Shown here piece by piece: positions 8,718 to 17,277 of a DNA stretch of 64,000 nucleotides. Position numbers and translations under genes: made by a program. The stretch's first letter is position 1. Every line of letters begins with the position of its first letter. The stretch lies in NCBI GenBank assembly GCA_023910605.1, contig JAAVVV010000001.1, positions 1,974,698-2,038,697 of the forward strand, given 5' to 3'. Source of the DNA: Bosea sp. (in: a-proteobacteria). Its GTDB lineage: Bacteria > Pseudomonadota > Alphaproteobacteria > Rhizobiales > Beijerinckiaceae. Below the pieces are notes generated by a model. That model ran no database searches, was not told the DNA's origin, and saw only the letters and a list, made by a program, of their open reading frames with translations.

Positions 8718-9764
8718 TCAGCGCTTCGGCGCGTTCCGCACTTCGGCGTCCCATTTGGCCAGCAGGCGCGTGCGCTCCGCTGATGAGCCATACTTGGCAA
8801 AGTCGTAGTCGATCAGCTTGATCTCCGAGAGCTTTGGTGCTTCGGGCGGTGTCGGCGCGCTCTTGTTGGACGGCACCTGATAGGCCTTTGCGACCGCGCC
8901 GATGGCCTGAGCTTCGGCGGACAGGGCGAAGTCATAGAACTTCTTCGCGTTATCCATGTTCTTCGCGCCCTTGATGATCGACATCGAGCCGATCTCGTAA
9001 CCTGTGCCCTCGCATGGCGCGACGACCTTCACGGGAGCGCCCTGCACGGCCTGCGTCACCGCATCGTGCAGGAAGGTGATGCCGATCAGGCTCTCGCCCG
9101 TGGCGACGGCGCGGGCGGGCGCTGCGCCGGACTTGGTGTACTGGTTGACGTTCTTGTGCATGGCCTTGAGGAATTCGAAGGCCTTGGCCTCGCCCATCAG
9201 CTGCACAAGCGTCGCCACCTTGGTATAGGCGGTGCCCGACGAGTTCGGATCGGCCACCTGCACCTCGTCCTTGTACTCGGCCTTGGCGAGGTCCGCCCAG
9301 CACTTCGGCTCGGGCAGGTTGCGCCGCGCAAGCTGCTGGGTGTTGAACGAATAGCCGAGCGCGCCGGCATAGATGCCGACAGTGCGGAACTTGGACTGTT
9401 CGGCCTGCCGGCGCGCCCAGTCCTGAAGCTCGGACAGCGTGGGGGACTGGTAGGCCTCGGTGATGCCTTCTTCGGCCGCCTGCAGGTGCGGATCGCCTGT
9501 GCCGCCCCACCACACGTCGCCGCGCGGGTTCGCCGCCTCGGCCTTGATCTGCGCATAGGTCTCACCGGAGGATTTGCGCGTCATCGACACCTTGATGCCG
9601 GTCTTGCGCTCGAAAGCCTGCATCATCGGCCGGCACCATTCCTCCTGCACCGAGCAGTACACCACCACTTCGCCCTGCGCGGAGGCGGGCGTGGCGGCCG
9701 CGCCGAGCGCCATGGCGGCGAATGCGCCGAAGGCGATGCTTTTGGCCTTCAATGTCATGGACAT
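8718..9764 (-). CDS. ABC transporter substrate-binding protein, AfuA/FbpA-like
   Basis: A 348-residue periplasmic protein. The ATG at 9764 is preferred over one 48 bases upstream because it follows a GGGAGA site and gives a normal signal peptide ending near PASAQG. The mature protein has the iron/hexose-phosphate class pattern VVVYCSVQEEWCRPMMQAF and GDVWWGGTGDPHLQAAEEG. The twin Tyr pair of true ferric-binding proteins is not evident near the C-terminus, which fits a non-iron ligand. It is the first gene of the importer and follows the inositol-monophosphatase-family gene by about 90 bases on the same strand. Confidence 0.83.
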   Translation of the reverse strand: MSMTLKAKSIAFGAFAAMALGAAATPASAQGEVVVYCSVQEEWCRPMMQAFERKTGIKVSMTRKSSGETYAQIKAEAANPRGDVWWGGTGDPHLQAAEEGITEAYQSPTLSELQDWARRQAEQSKFRTVGIYAGALGYSFNTQQLARRNLPEPKCWADLAKAEYKDEVQVADPNSSGTAYTKVATLVQLMGEAKAFEFLKAMHKNVNQYTKSGAAPARAVATGESLIGITFLHDAVTQAVQGAPVKVVAPCEGTGYEIGSMSIIKGAKNMDNAKKFYDFALSAEAQAIGAVAKAYQVPSNKSAPTPPEAPKLSEIKLIDYDFAKYGSSAERTRLLAKWDAEVRNAPKR

Positions 9765-9855
9765 GTTGTCGTCTCCCTGGATGGCCTGTTTTTGGCAGCC
9801 TCGTTCCTGCACCGAGGATCATCAGGTGCCCGGCCTTCTGTCAATCATGGGCGCA

Positions 9856-10674
9856 TCAGCCGGCAGGACGCGGCGCTGAGGCGATGCCGCTGGCGTGATG
9901 GACCTCGTCCCACAGCGCCGGCGTGGCCACGAGGATCGGATTGCCCCTGGCCACCCATTCGCCCGAGCAGAAATCATTGATGCGCGCGCCCGCCTCCGCC
10001 GCGATCACCAGCCCGGCGGCCACATCCCACGAGTTGATGTGCAGTTCGGCGTAGCCATCGGTGCGCCCGATCGCGACATGGGCGATGCCCATGGCACCCG
10101 AGGCGCTGCGCTTCACATTCGCGCCGGCGGCCAGGAAGCGGCTCACCGCATCGAGATAGGGCGCGGCGGCAAGGCGCGGCGACCAGCCAATTTCGACCGT
10201 GGCGCGCCGGATGTCGGTGGTGGAGGCCACGCGCAGCGGCTTGCCGTTCATGGCGGCGCCGTGGCCCTTGCGCGCCAGATAGGTTTCATCGAGGGCGGGC
10301 GCGTGGATCACGCCCAGCATCGGCACGCCGCCCTCGACGAACCCGATCGACACACACCACAGCCGGTCGGCCCGGGCGAAGTTCGCGGTTCCGTCGATCG
10401 GATCGATGATCCAGAGCCGGTCGGAGTCGCCCCCGCCCATTTCCTCCCCCATCACCGCGTCGCCCGGGAAGGCCTCGGCGATGCGCTTGCGGAATAGGGC
10501 CTCCACGGCTCCATCCGCCTCGGTGAGGAAATCCTGGAAACCCTTCATCTGGGTGCCCAGAGAGGCCTGATCGTTGAAATAGCGCAAGGCGAGGTGGCCA
10601 AGCTCGGCCGCGATGCCGGCCATGGCGTGGAAGCGGGCCGTCAGTTCGGCCTCGGTGAGGGCAGGGCGGCGCAT
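9856..10674 (-). CDS. inositol monophosphatase family protein
   Basis: A 272-residue cytosolic Mg2+/Li+-type phosphatase. It shows the metal-site motifs of the family: GEEMGG near residue 77, WIIDPIDGTANFARA near 89 with the catalytic Asp pair, and HINSWDVAAGLVIAAEAGA near 213. Enzymes of this family remove phosphate from inositol phosphates, histidinol phosphate or sugar phosphates. It lies five bases after the IolG-type gene and upstream of an AfuABC-like importer, so a role in dephosphorylating an imported inositol phosphate is an attractive inference. Histidinol-phosphatase activity cannot be excluded. Confidence 0.85.
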   Translation of the reverse strand: MRRPALTEAELTARFHAMAGIAAELGHLALRYFNDQASLGTQMKGFQDFLTEADGAVEALFRKRIAEAFPGDAVMGEEMGGGDSDRLWIIDPIDGTANFARADRLWCVSIGFVEGGVPMLGVIHAPALDETYLARKGHGAAMNGKPLRVASTTDIRRATVEIGWSPRLAAAPYLDAVSRFLAAGANVKRSASGAMGIAHVAIGRTDGYAELHINSWDVAAGLVIAAEAGARINDFCSGEWVARGNPILVATPALWDEVHHASGIASAPRPAG

Positions 10675-10679
10675 GAGGC

Positions 10680-11672
10680 TCAGGCTCCGAGGCGGACCGG
10701 CTGGCCGCTCTGGTGGGATTTGGTTGCGGCATCGGCGAGTTGCTGCGCCTTGAGCCCGTCGAGGCCCGATGGCGAGGGCGCCTTGCCCGCCACGATGCAG
10801 CCGATGAAATGCTGCAGCTCGGCGCGGTAGGCGGCCGCATAGCGTTCAAGGAAGAAGGGCAGCACCGGGTCGGCCATGAAGCCTTGCCCGGTCGCCACCT
10901 CGACCGTGGTCAGCGGCACGTTCTGTGCGCGCACCATGCCCCTGGAGCCATGCACCTCGAACCGCTGGTCGTAGCCATAGCTGGCGCGCCGTGAATTGGA
11001 GATCTGCGCAATCTTGCCCGACGCCGTCTTGAGCAGGACGGCGGCCGTATCGACATCGCCCAACTGTCCAATGGCGGGATCGACGAGGCAGGAGCCCACC
11101 GCATGGACCTCCACGGGTTCCTCGTCGAGCAGGAAGCGGGCCATGTCGAGGTCATGGATCATCATGTCCCGGAACAGCCCGCCCGAGCGCGCCACATAGC
11201 TGGCGGGCGGGGGGGACGGATCACGCGAGATGATGGTGACAAGTTCGACCGCTCCGATCTCGCCGGCCTGCACGCGGCGGCGGGCCTCGGCGAAGTTGGG
11301 GTCGAAGCGCCGGTTGAATCCGATCATCAGCGCCTTGCCGGAAGCCTCGACACGCTCAAGGCATTTCACGATCCGATCTGAGGACAAATCGACCGGCTTT
11401 TCGCAAAAGACGTGCTTGCCTGCGGCCACGGCCGCCTCGATCAGATCGGCATGGGTGTCGGTGGGCGAGCAGATCAGCACCGCGTCAATGTCGCGCGCCG
11501 CGATGATGGCTTCGACGCTGGCGGCGCGGGTGCCGACGCTTTGGGCCAGGGCCTCGGCCGACTGAGGCACGGCGTCGGCGACGGCAACCAGCCGCGCCTC
11601 GGGCGAGGCGGCGACGTTCGCGCCATGAATGCGGCCGATGCGGCCCGCGCCCAGCAATCCGACTGATATCAA
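10680..11672 (-). CDS. iolG: inositol 2-dehydrogenase, Gfo/Idh/MocA family
   Basis: This 330-residue NAD-dependent dehydrogenase oxidises myo-inositol to scyllo-inosose. The Rossmann motif GAGRIGRIHG is at residue 8, the EKPVDLSSD motif with the active-site Lys is near 96, and DMMIHDLDMARFLL carries the catalytic Asp/His pair near 170. Its length is normal for IolG. It is the first gene of the minus-strand operon and is divergent from the iolC-D-E-B genes across a 137-base gap, so both arms of the pathway are probably switched on together. Other Gfo/Idh/MocA substrates are possible, but the context strongly supports inositol. Confidence 0.88.
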   Translation of the reverse strand: MISVGLLGAGRIGRIHGANVAASPEARLVAVADAVPQSAEALAQSVGTRAASVEAIIAARDIDAVLICSPTDTHADLIEAAVAAGKHVFCEKPVDLSSDRIVKCLERVEASGKALMIGFNRRFDPNFAEARRRVQAGEIGAVELVTIISRDPSPPPASYVARSGGLFRDMMIHDLDMARFLLDEEPVEVHAVGSCLVDPAIGQLGDVDTAAVLLKTASGKIAQISNSRRASYGYDQRFEVHGSRGMVRAQNVPLTTVEVATGQGFMADPVLPFFLERYAAAYRAELQHFIGCIVAGKAPSPSGLDGLKAQQLADAATKSHQSGQPVRLGA

Positions 11673-11809
11673 CCCAGCCTCCCCGGCCCTTTTTTGTTTG
11701 ACGGCTACATATCACGCTTTGCCCGACAGGCCAGCTTCTGATTTGATGCCGTTCATCAGCGGCACGATGCAGACCGCTTGGCAAGCCTGTGCACGGGGGA
11801 ATTGACGGC
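11673..11809. promoter_or_regulatory. divergent promoter region of the inositol operons
   Basis: This 137-base gap separates the starts of iolG (minus) and the SDR-iol operon (plus), so it must hold both promoters. The block GGCTACATAT at 11703-11712 also occurs, in reverse orientation, at 966-975 between phnD and the first ABC operon. This could be a shared operator or simply a -10-like element. I see no iolR gene in the window. Confidence 0.5.
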
Positions 11810-12619
11810 ATGACGACAGGGCAAGGCGCGCGCCTCGATGGCAAGATAGCGCTGGTGACCGGCGGCACGCAGGGGCTGGGCGAGGCCATTGCCTGCCTGT
11901 TTGCCGAGCGCGGCGCAGCCGGAATCGTCATCTGCGGACGCAATGCCGAACGGGGCGAGGCTGTGCGGCAACGGCTCGCCGCCCTCGGCGCCGAAGCCGT
12001 GTTCGTGCGCGCCGACCTTGCAAGGGTGGCCGACGCGCGCGCCGTGGTCGCCGCAGCCGATTCGCGCTTCGGCCGGGTCGATGTCCTGGTCAACGCTGCC
12101 GGCCTGACCGATCGCGGCACTATCCTCGACACCACTCAAGCGCGCTTCGACGAATTGTTCGACGTCAACGTGCGCGCGCCGTTCTTCCTGATGCAGGAGG
12201 CCGCGCGGATCATGCTGCGCGAAGGCATTGCCGGCTCGATCATCAACATCCAGTCCATGTCAGCCCATGGCGGGCAGCCCTTCCTCGCGGCCTACTCCAG
12301 CAGCAAGGGCGCGCTCGCCACGCTGACGCGTAACACAGCCCATGCGCTGATCCGCCACCGCATCCGCGTCAACGGCCTCAACATCGGCTGGATGAACACG
12401 CCTGGCGAGGAGCGCGTTATGCGCCAGTATCATGGCGCACAGGATGGCTGGCTCGAAAAGGCCGTGCAGGACAGGCCGTTCGGCCGCCTCATCGACCCGG
12501 CGGAGGTGGCTCGCACATGCGCCTGGCTCGCATCGGCGGAATCGGGCCTGATGACGGGCGCCAACATCGACCTTGACCAGACCGTGGTCGGCGTGGGCGC
12601 CGAGCCGCTGGAGCCCTGA
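11810..12619 (+). CDS. short-chain dehydrogenase/reductase, first gene of the inositol operon
   Basis: This 269-residue classical SDR has the cofactor loop TGGTQGLG near residue 17, the NAAG element and the catalytic Ser-Tyr-Lys set in the stretch MSAHGGQPFLAAYSSSKGAL. The ATG at 11810 is chosen because it begins just before the conserved first strand; an in-frame ATG 21 bases upstream is weaker. Its stop is nine bases from iolC. In an inositol operon it could oxidise another inositol isomer or reduce a keto-inositol, but sequence alone does not give the substrate. Confidence 0.82.
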   Translation: MTTGQGARLDGKIALVTGGTQGLGEAIACLFAERGAAGIVICGRNAERGEAVRQRLAALGAEAVFVRADLARVADARAVVAAADSRFGRVDVLVNAAGLTDRGTILDTTQARFDELFDVNVRAPFFLMQEAARIMLREGIAGSIINIQSMSAHGGQPFLAAYSSSKGALATLTRNTAHALIRHRIRVNGLNIGWMNTPGEERVMRQYHGAQDGWLEKAVQDRPFGRLIDPAEVARTCAWLASAESGLMTGANIDLDQTVVGVGAEPLEP

Positions 12620-12628
12620 ACCCGGACC

Positions 12629-14500
12629 ATGACCGATCAACCCGTTCTCGATGTCATCGCCATCGGCCGCTCCTCCGTGGACCTTTATGGTCAGCAGATC
12701 GGAGGTCGCCTTGAAGACATGGCCAGCTTCTCGAAGGCCGTGGGCGGCTGCCCGGCCAACATCGCCATCGGCACGGCCCGGCTCGGCTTGCGTTCGGGGC
12801 TCATCACGCGGGTCGGTGACGAGCATATGGGCCGCTTCATCCGCGAGCAGATGCAGCGCGAGGGCGTGGCAACCGAGGGCATCCGCACCGATCCGGCGCG
12901 CCTGACTGCGCTTGTGCTGCTCGGCGTCAGCGACGACCGCACCTTCCCGCTGATCTTCGTGCGCGAGAACTGCGCCGACGCGGCGCTCGACGAGAGCGAC
13001 ATCGACGAAGGGTTCGTGGCCTCGGCCGCCGCGATCGTCGTCACCGGAACCCATTTCGCCCAACCGAACACGGCGGCAGCCCAGCGGCGCGCCATCGCCA
13101 TCGCCCGGGCCCATGGCCGCAAGGTCGTGTTCGATGTCGACTATCGCCCCAATCTGTGGGGCCTGGCCGGTCACGGCGCGGGCGAGGAGCGTTACGTCCG
13201 CTCCGAGACGGTGACGGCGCATTTGCAGGCCATTGTGCCCTCCTGCGACCTGATCATGGGCACGGAGGAGGAACTGCACATCGCCGGTGGCTCGGAGGAC
13301 ACCCTCGCCGCGCTGCGCGCCGTCCGCGCGCTCGCGCCAGCGGCGCTGATCGTCTGCAAGCGCGGGCCCATGGGCTGCGTGGCCTTCCCCGGCGCTATTC
13401 CTGCCGACATCGGGGACGGCGTGCGCGGGCCCGGCTTTCCGGTCGAGGTCTACAACGTGCTTGGCGCGGGCGACGCCTTCATGTCGGGCTTCCTGAGGGG
13501 CTGGCTCCGCGGCGAAACGCTGGAAACCACCTGCGCCTATGCCAATGCCTGCGGCGCCTTCGCCGTGTCGCGCCTGTTGTGCTCGCCCGAGAGCCCGACC
13601 TTCGCTGAACTCGAGCATTTCCTCGCGCATGGCTCGCCCCACCGCGCGCTCCGGCGCGATGCCACGCTCAACCACATCCACCACGCGACGACGCGCCGGC
13701 CGCGCCCGGCCAGCCTGCGCCTGCTCTCGATTGATCATGGCGCGGCGGATCTGGAGCCTGTGGCGCTGCAATGCGGCGCCGACCCGGCCCGCATTCCGGC
13801 CTTCAAGCAACTGGCCGTCGCGGCCTGCCTCGCCGTGGCGCAGGGCCGCGACGGCTTCGGCATGTTCCTCGACAGCGCGCTCGGCCGGCAGGCCCTGTTC
13901 GAGGCCGAGGCGAAAGGGCTGTGGATTGCCCGGCAGTTTCCCCATGACCGGCTCGATGCCTTCGCAGAGAACCCGGTCGAGTGGCCCGCCAGCCATGTCG
14001 TGAAGCTGATCGCCAATGGCCGCCCGGATGCGCGCACCTCGCTGGATATGCGCCTGCCGCAGATCGCGCAGGTGATGGCCGTGTGCCTGGCCGGCCGGCG
14101 CGAAACCATGATCGAGGCGCTCGCGCCCGAAGGCGGGAGCGCCGCCGCCATGCTGGAGCGGCTTTATGCGGTGGGCCTCAAGCCGGACCACTGGCTTCTG
14201 GAGGCGCAAGCCGATGCCCCCGGCTGGAATTCCATCGGGCGCGTGATCGCCCGGCATGATCCCCGTTGCCGCGGCGTCGTGGTCATCGCCCGCTCGGTCG
14301 AGGCGGCGGCTGAGATGACGCTGGCGGCCCGCCATCCTTTCGTGATCGGCTGTGTCGGCGGCCGGGCCGTTTTCCGCGAGGCGCTGTCGGGCTGGCTGTC
14401 GGGCGGCCTCGAAGATCACGGCGCGGTCGCGCTCATGCAGGGCCGCTTCGCGCAGATGGTCGCCGCCTTCGACGCGGGCAAGCTGGAGGCATCGCGCTGA
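12629..14500 (+). CDS. iolC: bifunctional 5-dehydro-2-deoxygluconokinase / DUF2090 aldolase-like protein
   Basis: A 623-residue fusion. Residues 1 to about 335 are a PfkB/ribokinase kinase with the GG-type motif FSKAVGGCPANIAIG and the catalytic anion-hole GAGDAFMSGFLRG near residue 278. Residues from about 345 to the end are a DUF2090 domain, a TIM-barrel-like unit usually annotated as 5-dehydro-2-deoxyphosphogluconate aldolase. The kinase phosphorylates 5-dehydro-2-deoxygluconate, and the fused part would cleave the product to malonic semialdehyde and DHAP. That explains the absence of a separate iolJ. The aldolase assignment of DUF2090 is from family annotation. Confidence 0.9.
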   Translation: MTDQPVLDVIAIGRSSVDLYGQQIGGRLEDMASFSKAVGGCPANIAIGTARLGLRSGLITRVGDEHMGRFIREQMQREGVATEGIRTDPARLTALVLLGVSDDRTFPLIFVRENCADAALDESDIDEGFVASAAAIVVTGTHFAQPNTAAAQRRAIAIARAHGRKVVFDVDYRPNLWGLAGHGAGEERYVRSETVTAHLQAIVPSCDLIMGTEEELHIAGGSEDTLAALRAVRALAPAALIVCKRGPMGCVAFPGAIPADIGDGVRGPGFPVEVYNVLGAGDAFMSGFLRGWLRGETLETTCAYANACGAFAVSRLLCSPESPTFAELEHFLAHGSPHRALRRDATLNHIHHATTRRPRPASLRLLSIDHGAADLEPVALQCGADPARIPAFKQLAVAACLAVAQGRDGFGMFLDSALGRQALFEAEAKGLWIARQFPHDRLDAFAENPVEWPASHVVKLIANGRPDARTSLDMRLPQIAQVMAVCLAGRRETMIEALAPEGGSAAAMLERLYAVGLKPDHWLLEAQADAPGWNSIGRVIARHDPRCRGVVVIARSVEAAAEMTLAARHPFVIGCVGGRAVFREALSGWLSGGLEDHGAVALMQGRFAQMVAAFDAGKLEASR

Positions 14501-16371
14501 TGAAGACAATCAGGCTCACCATGGCGCAGGCGCTCGTGCGGGCGCTGGCCGCCCAGCGCACCCGGATCGGCGGCGAGAGCCAGCCCCTGATCGCCGGCGT
14601 TTTCGCCATATTCGGCCACGGCAACGTCGCCGGTCTGGGCGAGGCCCTGCATGCGGCGCGGGACAGGCTGCCGACCTTCAGGGCGCATAACGAGCAGGCC
14701 ATGGCCCATGCCGCCATCGCCTTCGCCAAGGCCTCGCGCCGACGCCGCATGATGGCCTGCACCTCCTCGATCGGCCCCGGCGCGACCAACATGGTCACGG
14801 CGGCCGCTGTCGCGCATGTCAACCGGCTGCCGCTGCTGCTCCTGCCAGGCGATGTCTATGCCAGCCGCAGGCCTGATCCCGTGCTTCAGCAAATCGAGGA
14901 TTTCGGCGATGGCACGATCTCGGCGAATGACTGCTTTCGACCCGTCTCGCGCTATTTCGACCGGCTGACGCGGCCCGAACAGGTGATTCCATCTCTCAAC
15001 CGCGCCTTGCAAGTGCTGACCGATCCTGCGGAATGCGGCCCGGTCACGCTGGCGCTGTGCCAGGATGTGCAGACCGAAGCCTTCGATTTTCCGTTGAGTT
15101 TCTTCGAGGAGAAGCTGTGGCTGCCACGCCGCCCCGAGCCCGACCGAATGGAGCTTGAAGCCGCGCTCGCGCTCATCAAGTCTGCCAGGAAGCCGCTGAT
15201 CATGGCCGGCGGCGGCGTGCTCTACAGCGAGGCCGAACGGCGCCTGCTTGCCTTCTGCGAGACTCACCGCGTGCCTTGCGCCGAGACGCAGGCCGGCAAG
15301 TCGAGCCTGCCCGCCGCGCACCCGCTCAATCTCGGCGCCATCGGCGTGACCGGCACCGGCGCAGCCAATGCCATGGCGCGTGAGGCGGACCTTGTGCTTG
15401 CCATCGGCACGCGCCTTCAGGATTTCACCACGGCCTCATGGACCCTGTTTGAAAATCCCGCCGCGCGCATCATCGGGCTCAACGTGGCGGGCTTCGATGC
15501 AGGCAAGCATCGCGCCCAGGCGCTGGTGTGCGATGCGCAGGTGGGCCTTGAAAGGCTGGCGCAGGGGCTTGAGGGCTGGCGCGCCCCGGCCGGATGGACC
15601 GGCAGGGCCGCCGATCGCAAGGCGAGCTGGCTGGCGGAAGCGCAGAAGGCGGTGGCTCCGCGCGTCGCCGGGCCAGCGCCGGAGATGGCGGCAGTCTTGC
15701 CCAGCGATGCCGAGGTGATCGGGGCGGTCCAGCGACAGTCCGAGCCCAGCGACGTGATCGTCTGCGCCGCCGGCGGGCTGCCCGGCGAACTCCACAAGCT
15801 GTGGAATGCCGGGGCGCCGGGCGGCTATCACATGGAATACGGCTTCTCGTGCATGGGCTACGAGATCGCCGGCGGGCTCGGCGTCAAGATGGCGGACCCG
15901 GCTCGCCATGTCACTGTGATGGTGGGCGACGGCTCCTACCTGATGATGAATTCCGAGATCGCGACCTCGATCATGCTCGGCATGAACCTCACCATCGTCG
16001 TGCTCGATAATCGCGGCTATGGCTGCATCAACCGGCTGCAGGTCGCCACCGGCGGCGCCTCCTTCAACAATCTCCTGCGCAACACGGCCCACGTCGAGCT
16101 GCCGATCATCGATTTCGCGGCTCATGCCGCCTCGCTGGGCGCGCTGTCGAGCAAGGTTTCCGGCATCGAAAAGCTGGAGGGCGCGCTGAAAAAGGCACGC
16201 AAGGCCAAGCGCACCACGGTGATCGTCATCGACACCGATCCGCTGGCCTCGACCGGCGCCGGAGGCGCATGGTGGGATGTCGCCGTGCCGGAAGTGTCCG
16301 AGCGCGATCAGGTCAGGGCGGCGCGCAAGCGCTATGAAACGGCGCGCAAGGCGCAGCGACTGGGAGACTAG
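14500..16371 (+). CDS. iolD: 3D-(3,5/4)-trihydroxycyclohexane-1,2-dione hydrolase
   Basis: A 623-residue thiamine-diphosphate enzyme that opens the inositol-derived diketone ring. The conserved catalytic Glu lies in FRAHNEQAMAHAA near residue 65. The ThDP/Mg motif begins VGDGSYLMMNSEIATS near 475 and is followed by LDNRGYGCINRLQ. The start ATG shares one base with the iolC stop (TGATG), so the genes are translationally coupled. Length and motifs are those of typical IolD. Confidence 0.95.
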   Translation: MKTIRLTMAQALVRALAAQRTRIGGESQPLIAGVFAIFGHGNVAGLGEALHAARDRLPTFRAHNEQAMAHAAIAFAKASRRRRMMACTSSIGPGATNMVTAAAVAHVNRLPLLLLPGDVYASRRPDPVLQQIEDFGDGTISANDCFRPVSRYFDRLTRPEQVIPSLNRALQVLTDPAECGPVTLALCQDVQTEAFDFPLSFFEEKLWLPRRPEPDRMELEAALALIKSARKPLIMAGGGVLYSEAERRLLAFCETHRVPCAETQAGKSSLPAAHPLNLGAIGVTGTGAANAMAREADLVLAIGTRLQDFTTASWTLFENPAARIIGLNVAGFDAGKHRAQALVCDAQVGLERLAQGLEGWRAPAGWTGRAADRKASWLAEAQKAVAPRVAGPAPEMAAVLPSDAEVIGAVQRQSEPSDVIVCAAGGLPGELHKLWNAGAPGGYHMEYGFSCMGYEIAGGLGVKMADPARHVTVMVGDGSYLMMNSEIATSIMLGMNLTIVVLDNRGYGCINRLQVATGGASFNNLLRNTAHVELPIIDFAAHAASLGALSSKVSGIEKLEGALKKARKAKRTTVIVIDTDPLASTGAGGAWWDVAVPEVSERDQVRAARKRYETARKAQRLGD

Positions 16372-16374
16372 CAC

Positions 16375-17277
16375 ATGGCCATCCGCATCGGCGCCAACCC
16401 CATCGGCTGGTCCAATGACGATCTGCAGGAGGTGGGCGGCGACACGCCGCTGGAGACCTGCCTCGCCGAAGCGCGTGAGGCCGGGTTCGAAGGCATGGAG
16501 CTGGGCCACAAGTTCCCGCGCGAGGCCTCTGCGCTCAAGGCCGCTCTCGCGCCCTTCGGCATGGCCTGTGTCGGCGGCTGGCATTCGGTGGAGCTGCTGC
16601 GGCGCGACGCGGCCACGGAATTCGCGCTCGCCGCGCCCCACCGCGCTTTGCTCAGGGCGATGGGCGCCGATGTCTTCATCGTCGCCGAAACCTCCAACGC
16701 CATCCATGGCGACCGGACCACGCCGCTGTCGCGCCGCCCTCGGCTGGCTCCCGGCGAGTGGAGCGGCTTTTGCGCGCGCATGACCGAACTGGCAGACCGG
16801 CTTGCGGAGGAGGGGCTGCGCCTGTGCTACCATCACCACATGGGCACGATCGTCCAGAGCCGCGACGATATCGCGGCGTTCATGGACGGTTGCGGGCCGG
16901 CCGTGAACCTCCTGCTGGACACGGGCCACGCGACCTGGGGCGGCAGCGATCCGGCGGAGCTGGCGCGCAGCTATCGCCCGCGCATCAGCCATTTTCACGC
17001 CAAGGATGTGCGCGAACCGATCATGGCCAAGGCCCGTGCCGGAGACTGGAGCTTCCTCGACGCCATTCTGGGCAAGGGCGATGAGCATGGCGTCTATACC
17101 GTGCCGGGCGACGGCATGGTGGATTACGTCGCCGTATTCCGCGAATTGGCGGGTTATGATGGCTGGGTCATCGTCGAGGCCGAGCAGGACCCGCTCAAGG
17201 CCCATCCGCTGACCTATGCCCGGAAGGGCGTGGCGTCGCTCAAGCGTTTCCTCGCACAGTCAGGGTTGTCGACATGA
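16375..17277 (+). CDS. iolE: inosose dehydratase
   Basis: A 300-residue xylose-isomerase-like TIM barrel that removes water from scyllo-inosose, the product of IolG. The opening IGANPIGWSNDD is diagnostic for IolE. Metal-binding residues lie in YHHHMGTIVQS near residue 155, in LLLDTGHATWGG near 182 and in ISHFHAKDVR near 203. It starts three bases after the iolD stop and overlaps iolB by four bases. Confidence 0.95.
   Translation: MAIRIGANPIGWSNDDLQEVGGDTPLETCLAEAREAGFEGMELGHKFPREASALKAALAPFGMACVGGWHSVELLRRDAATEFALAAPHRALLRAMGADVFIVAETSNAIHGDRTTPLSRRPRLAPGEWSGFCARMTELADRLAEEGLRLCYHHHMGTIVQSRDDIAAFMDGCGPAVNLLLDTGHATWGGSDPAELARSYRPRISHFHAKDVREPIMAKARAGDWSFLDAILGKGDEHGVYTVPGDGMVDYVAVFRELAGYDGWVIVEAEQDPLKAHPLTYARKGVASLKRFLAQSGLST

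Noticed and set aside
12260-14509. A 749-codon open frame antisense to iolC
   Set aside because: The translation is rich in His, Arg and Gly without any family pattern, as expected from the complement of high-GC genes.
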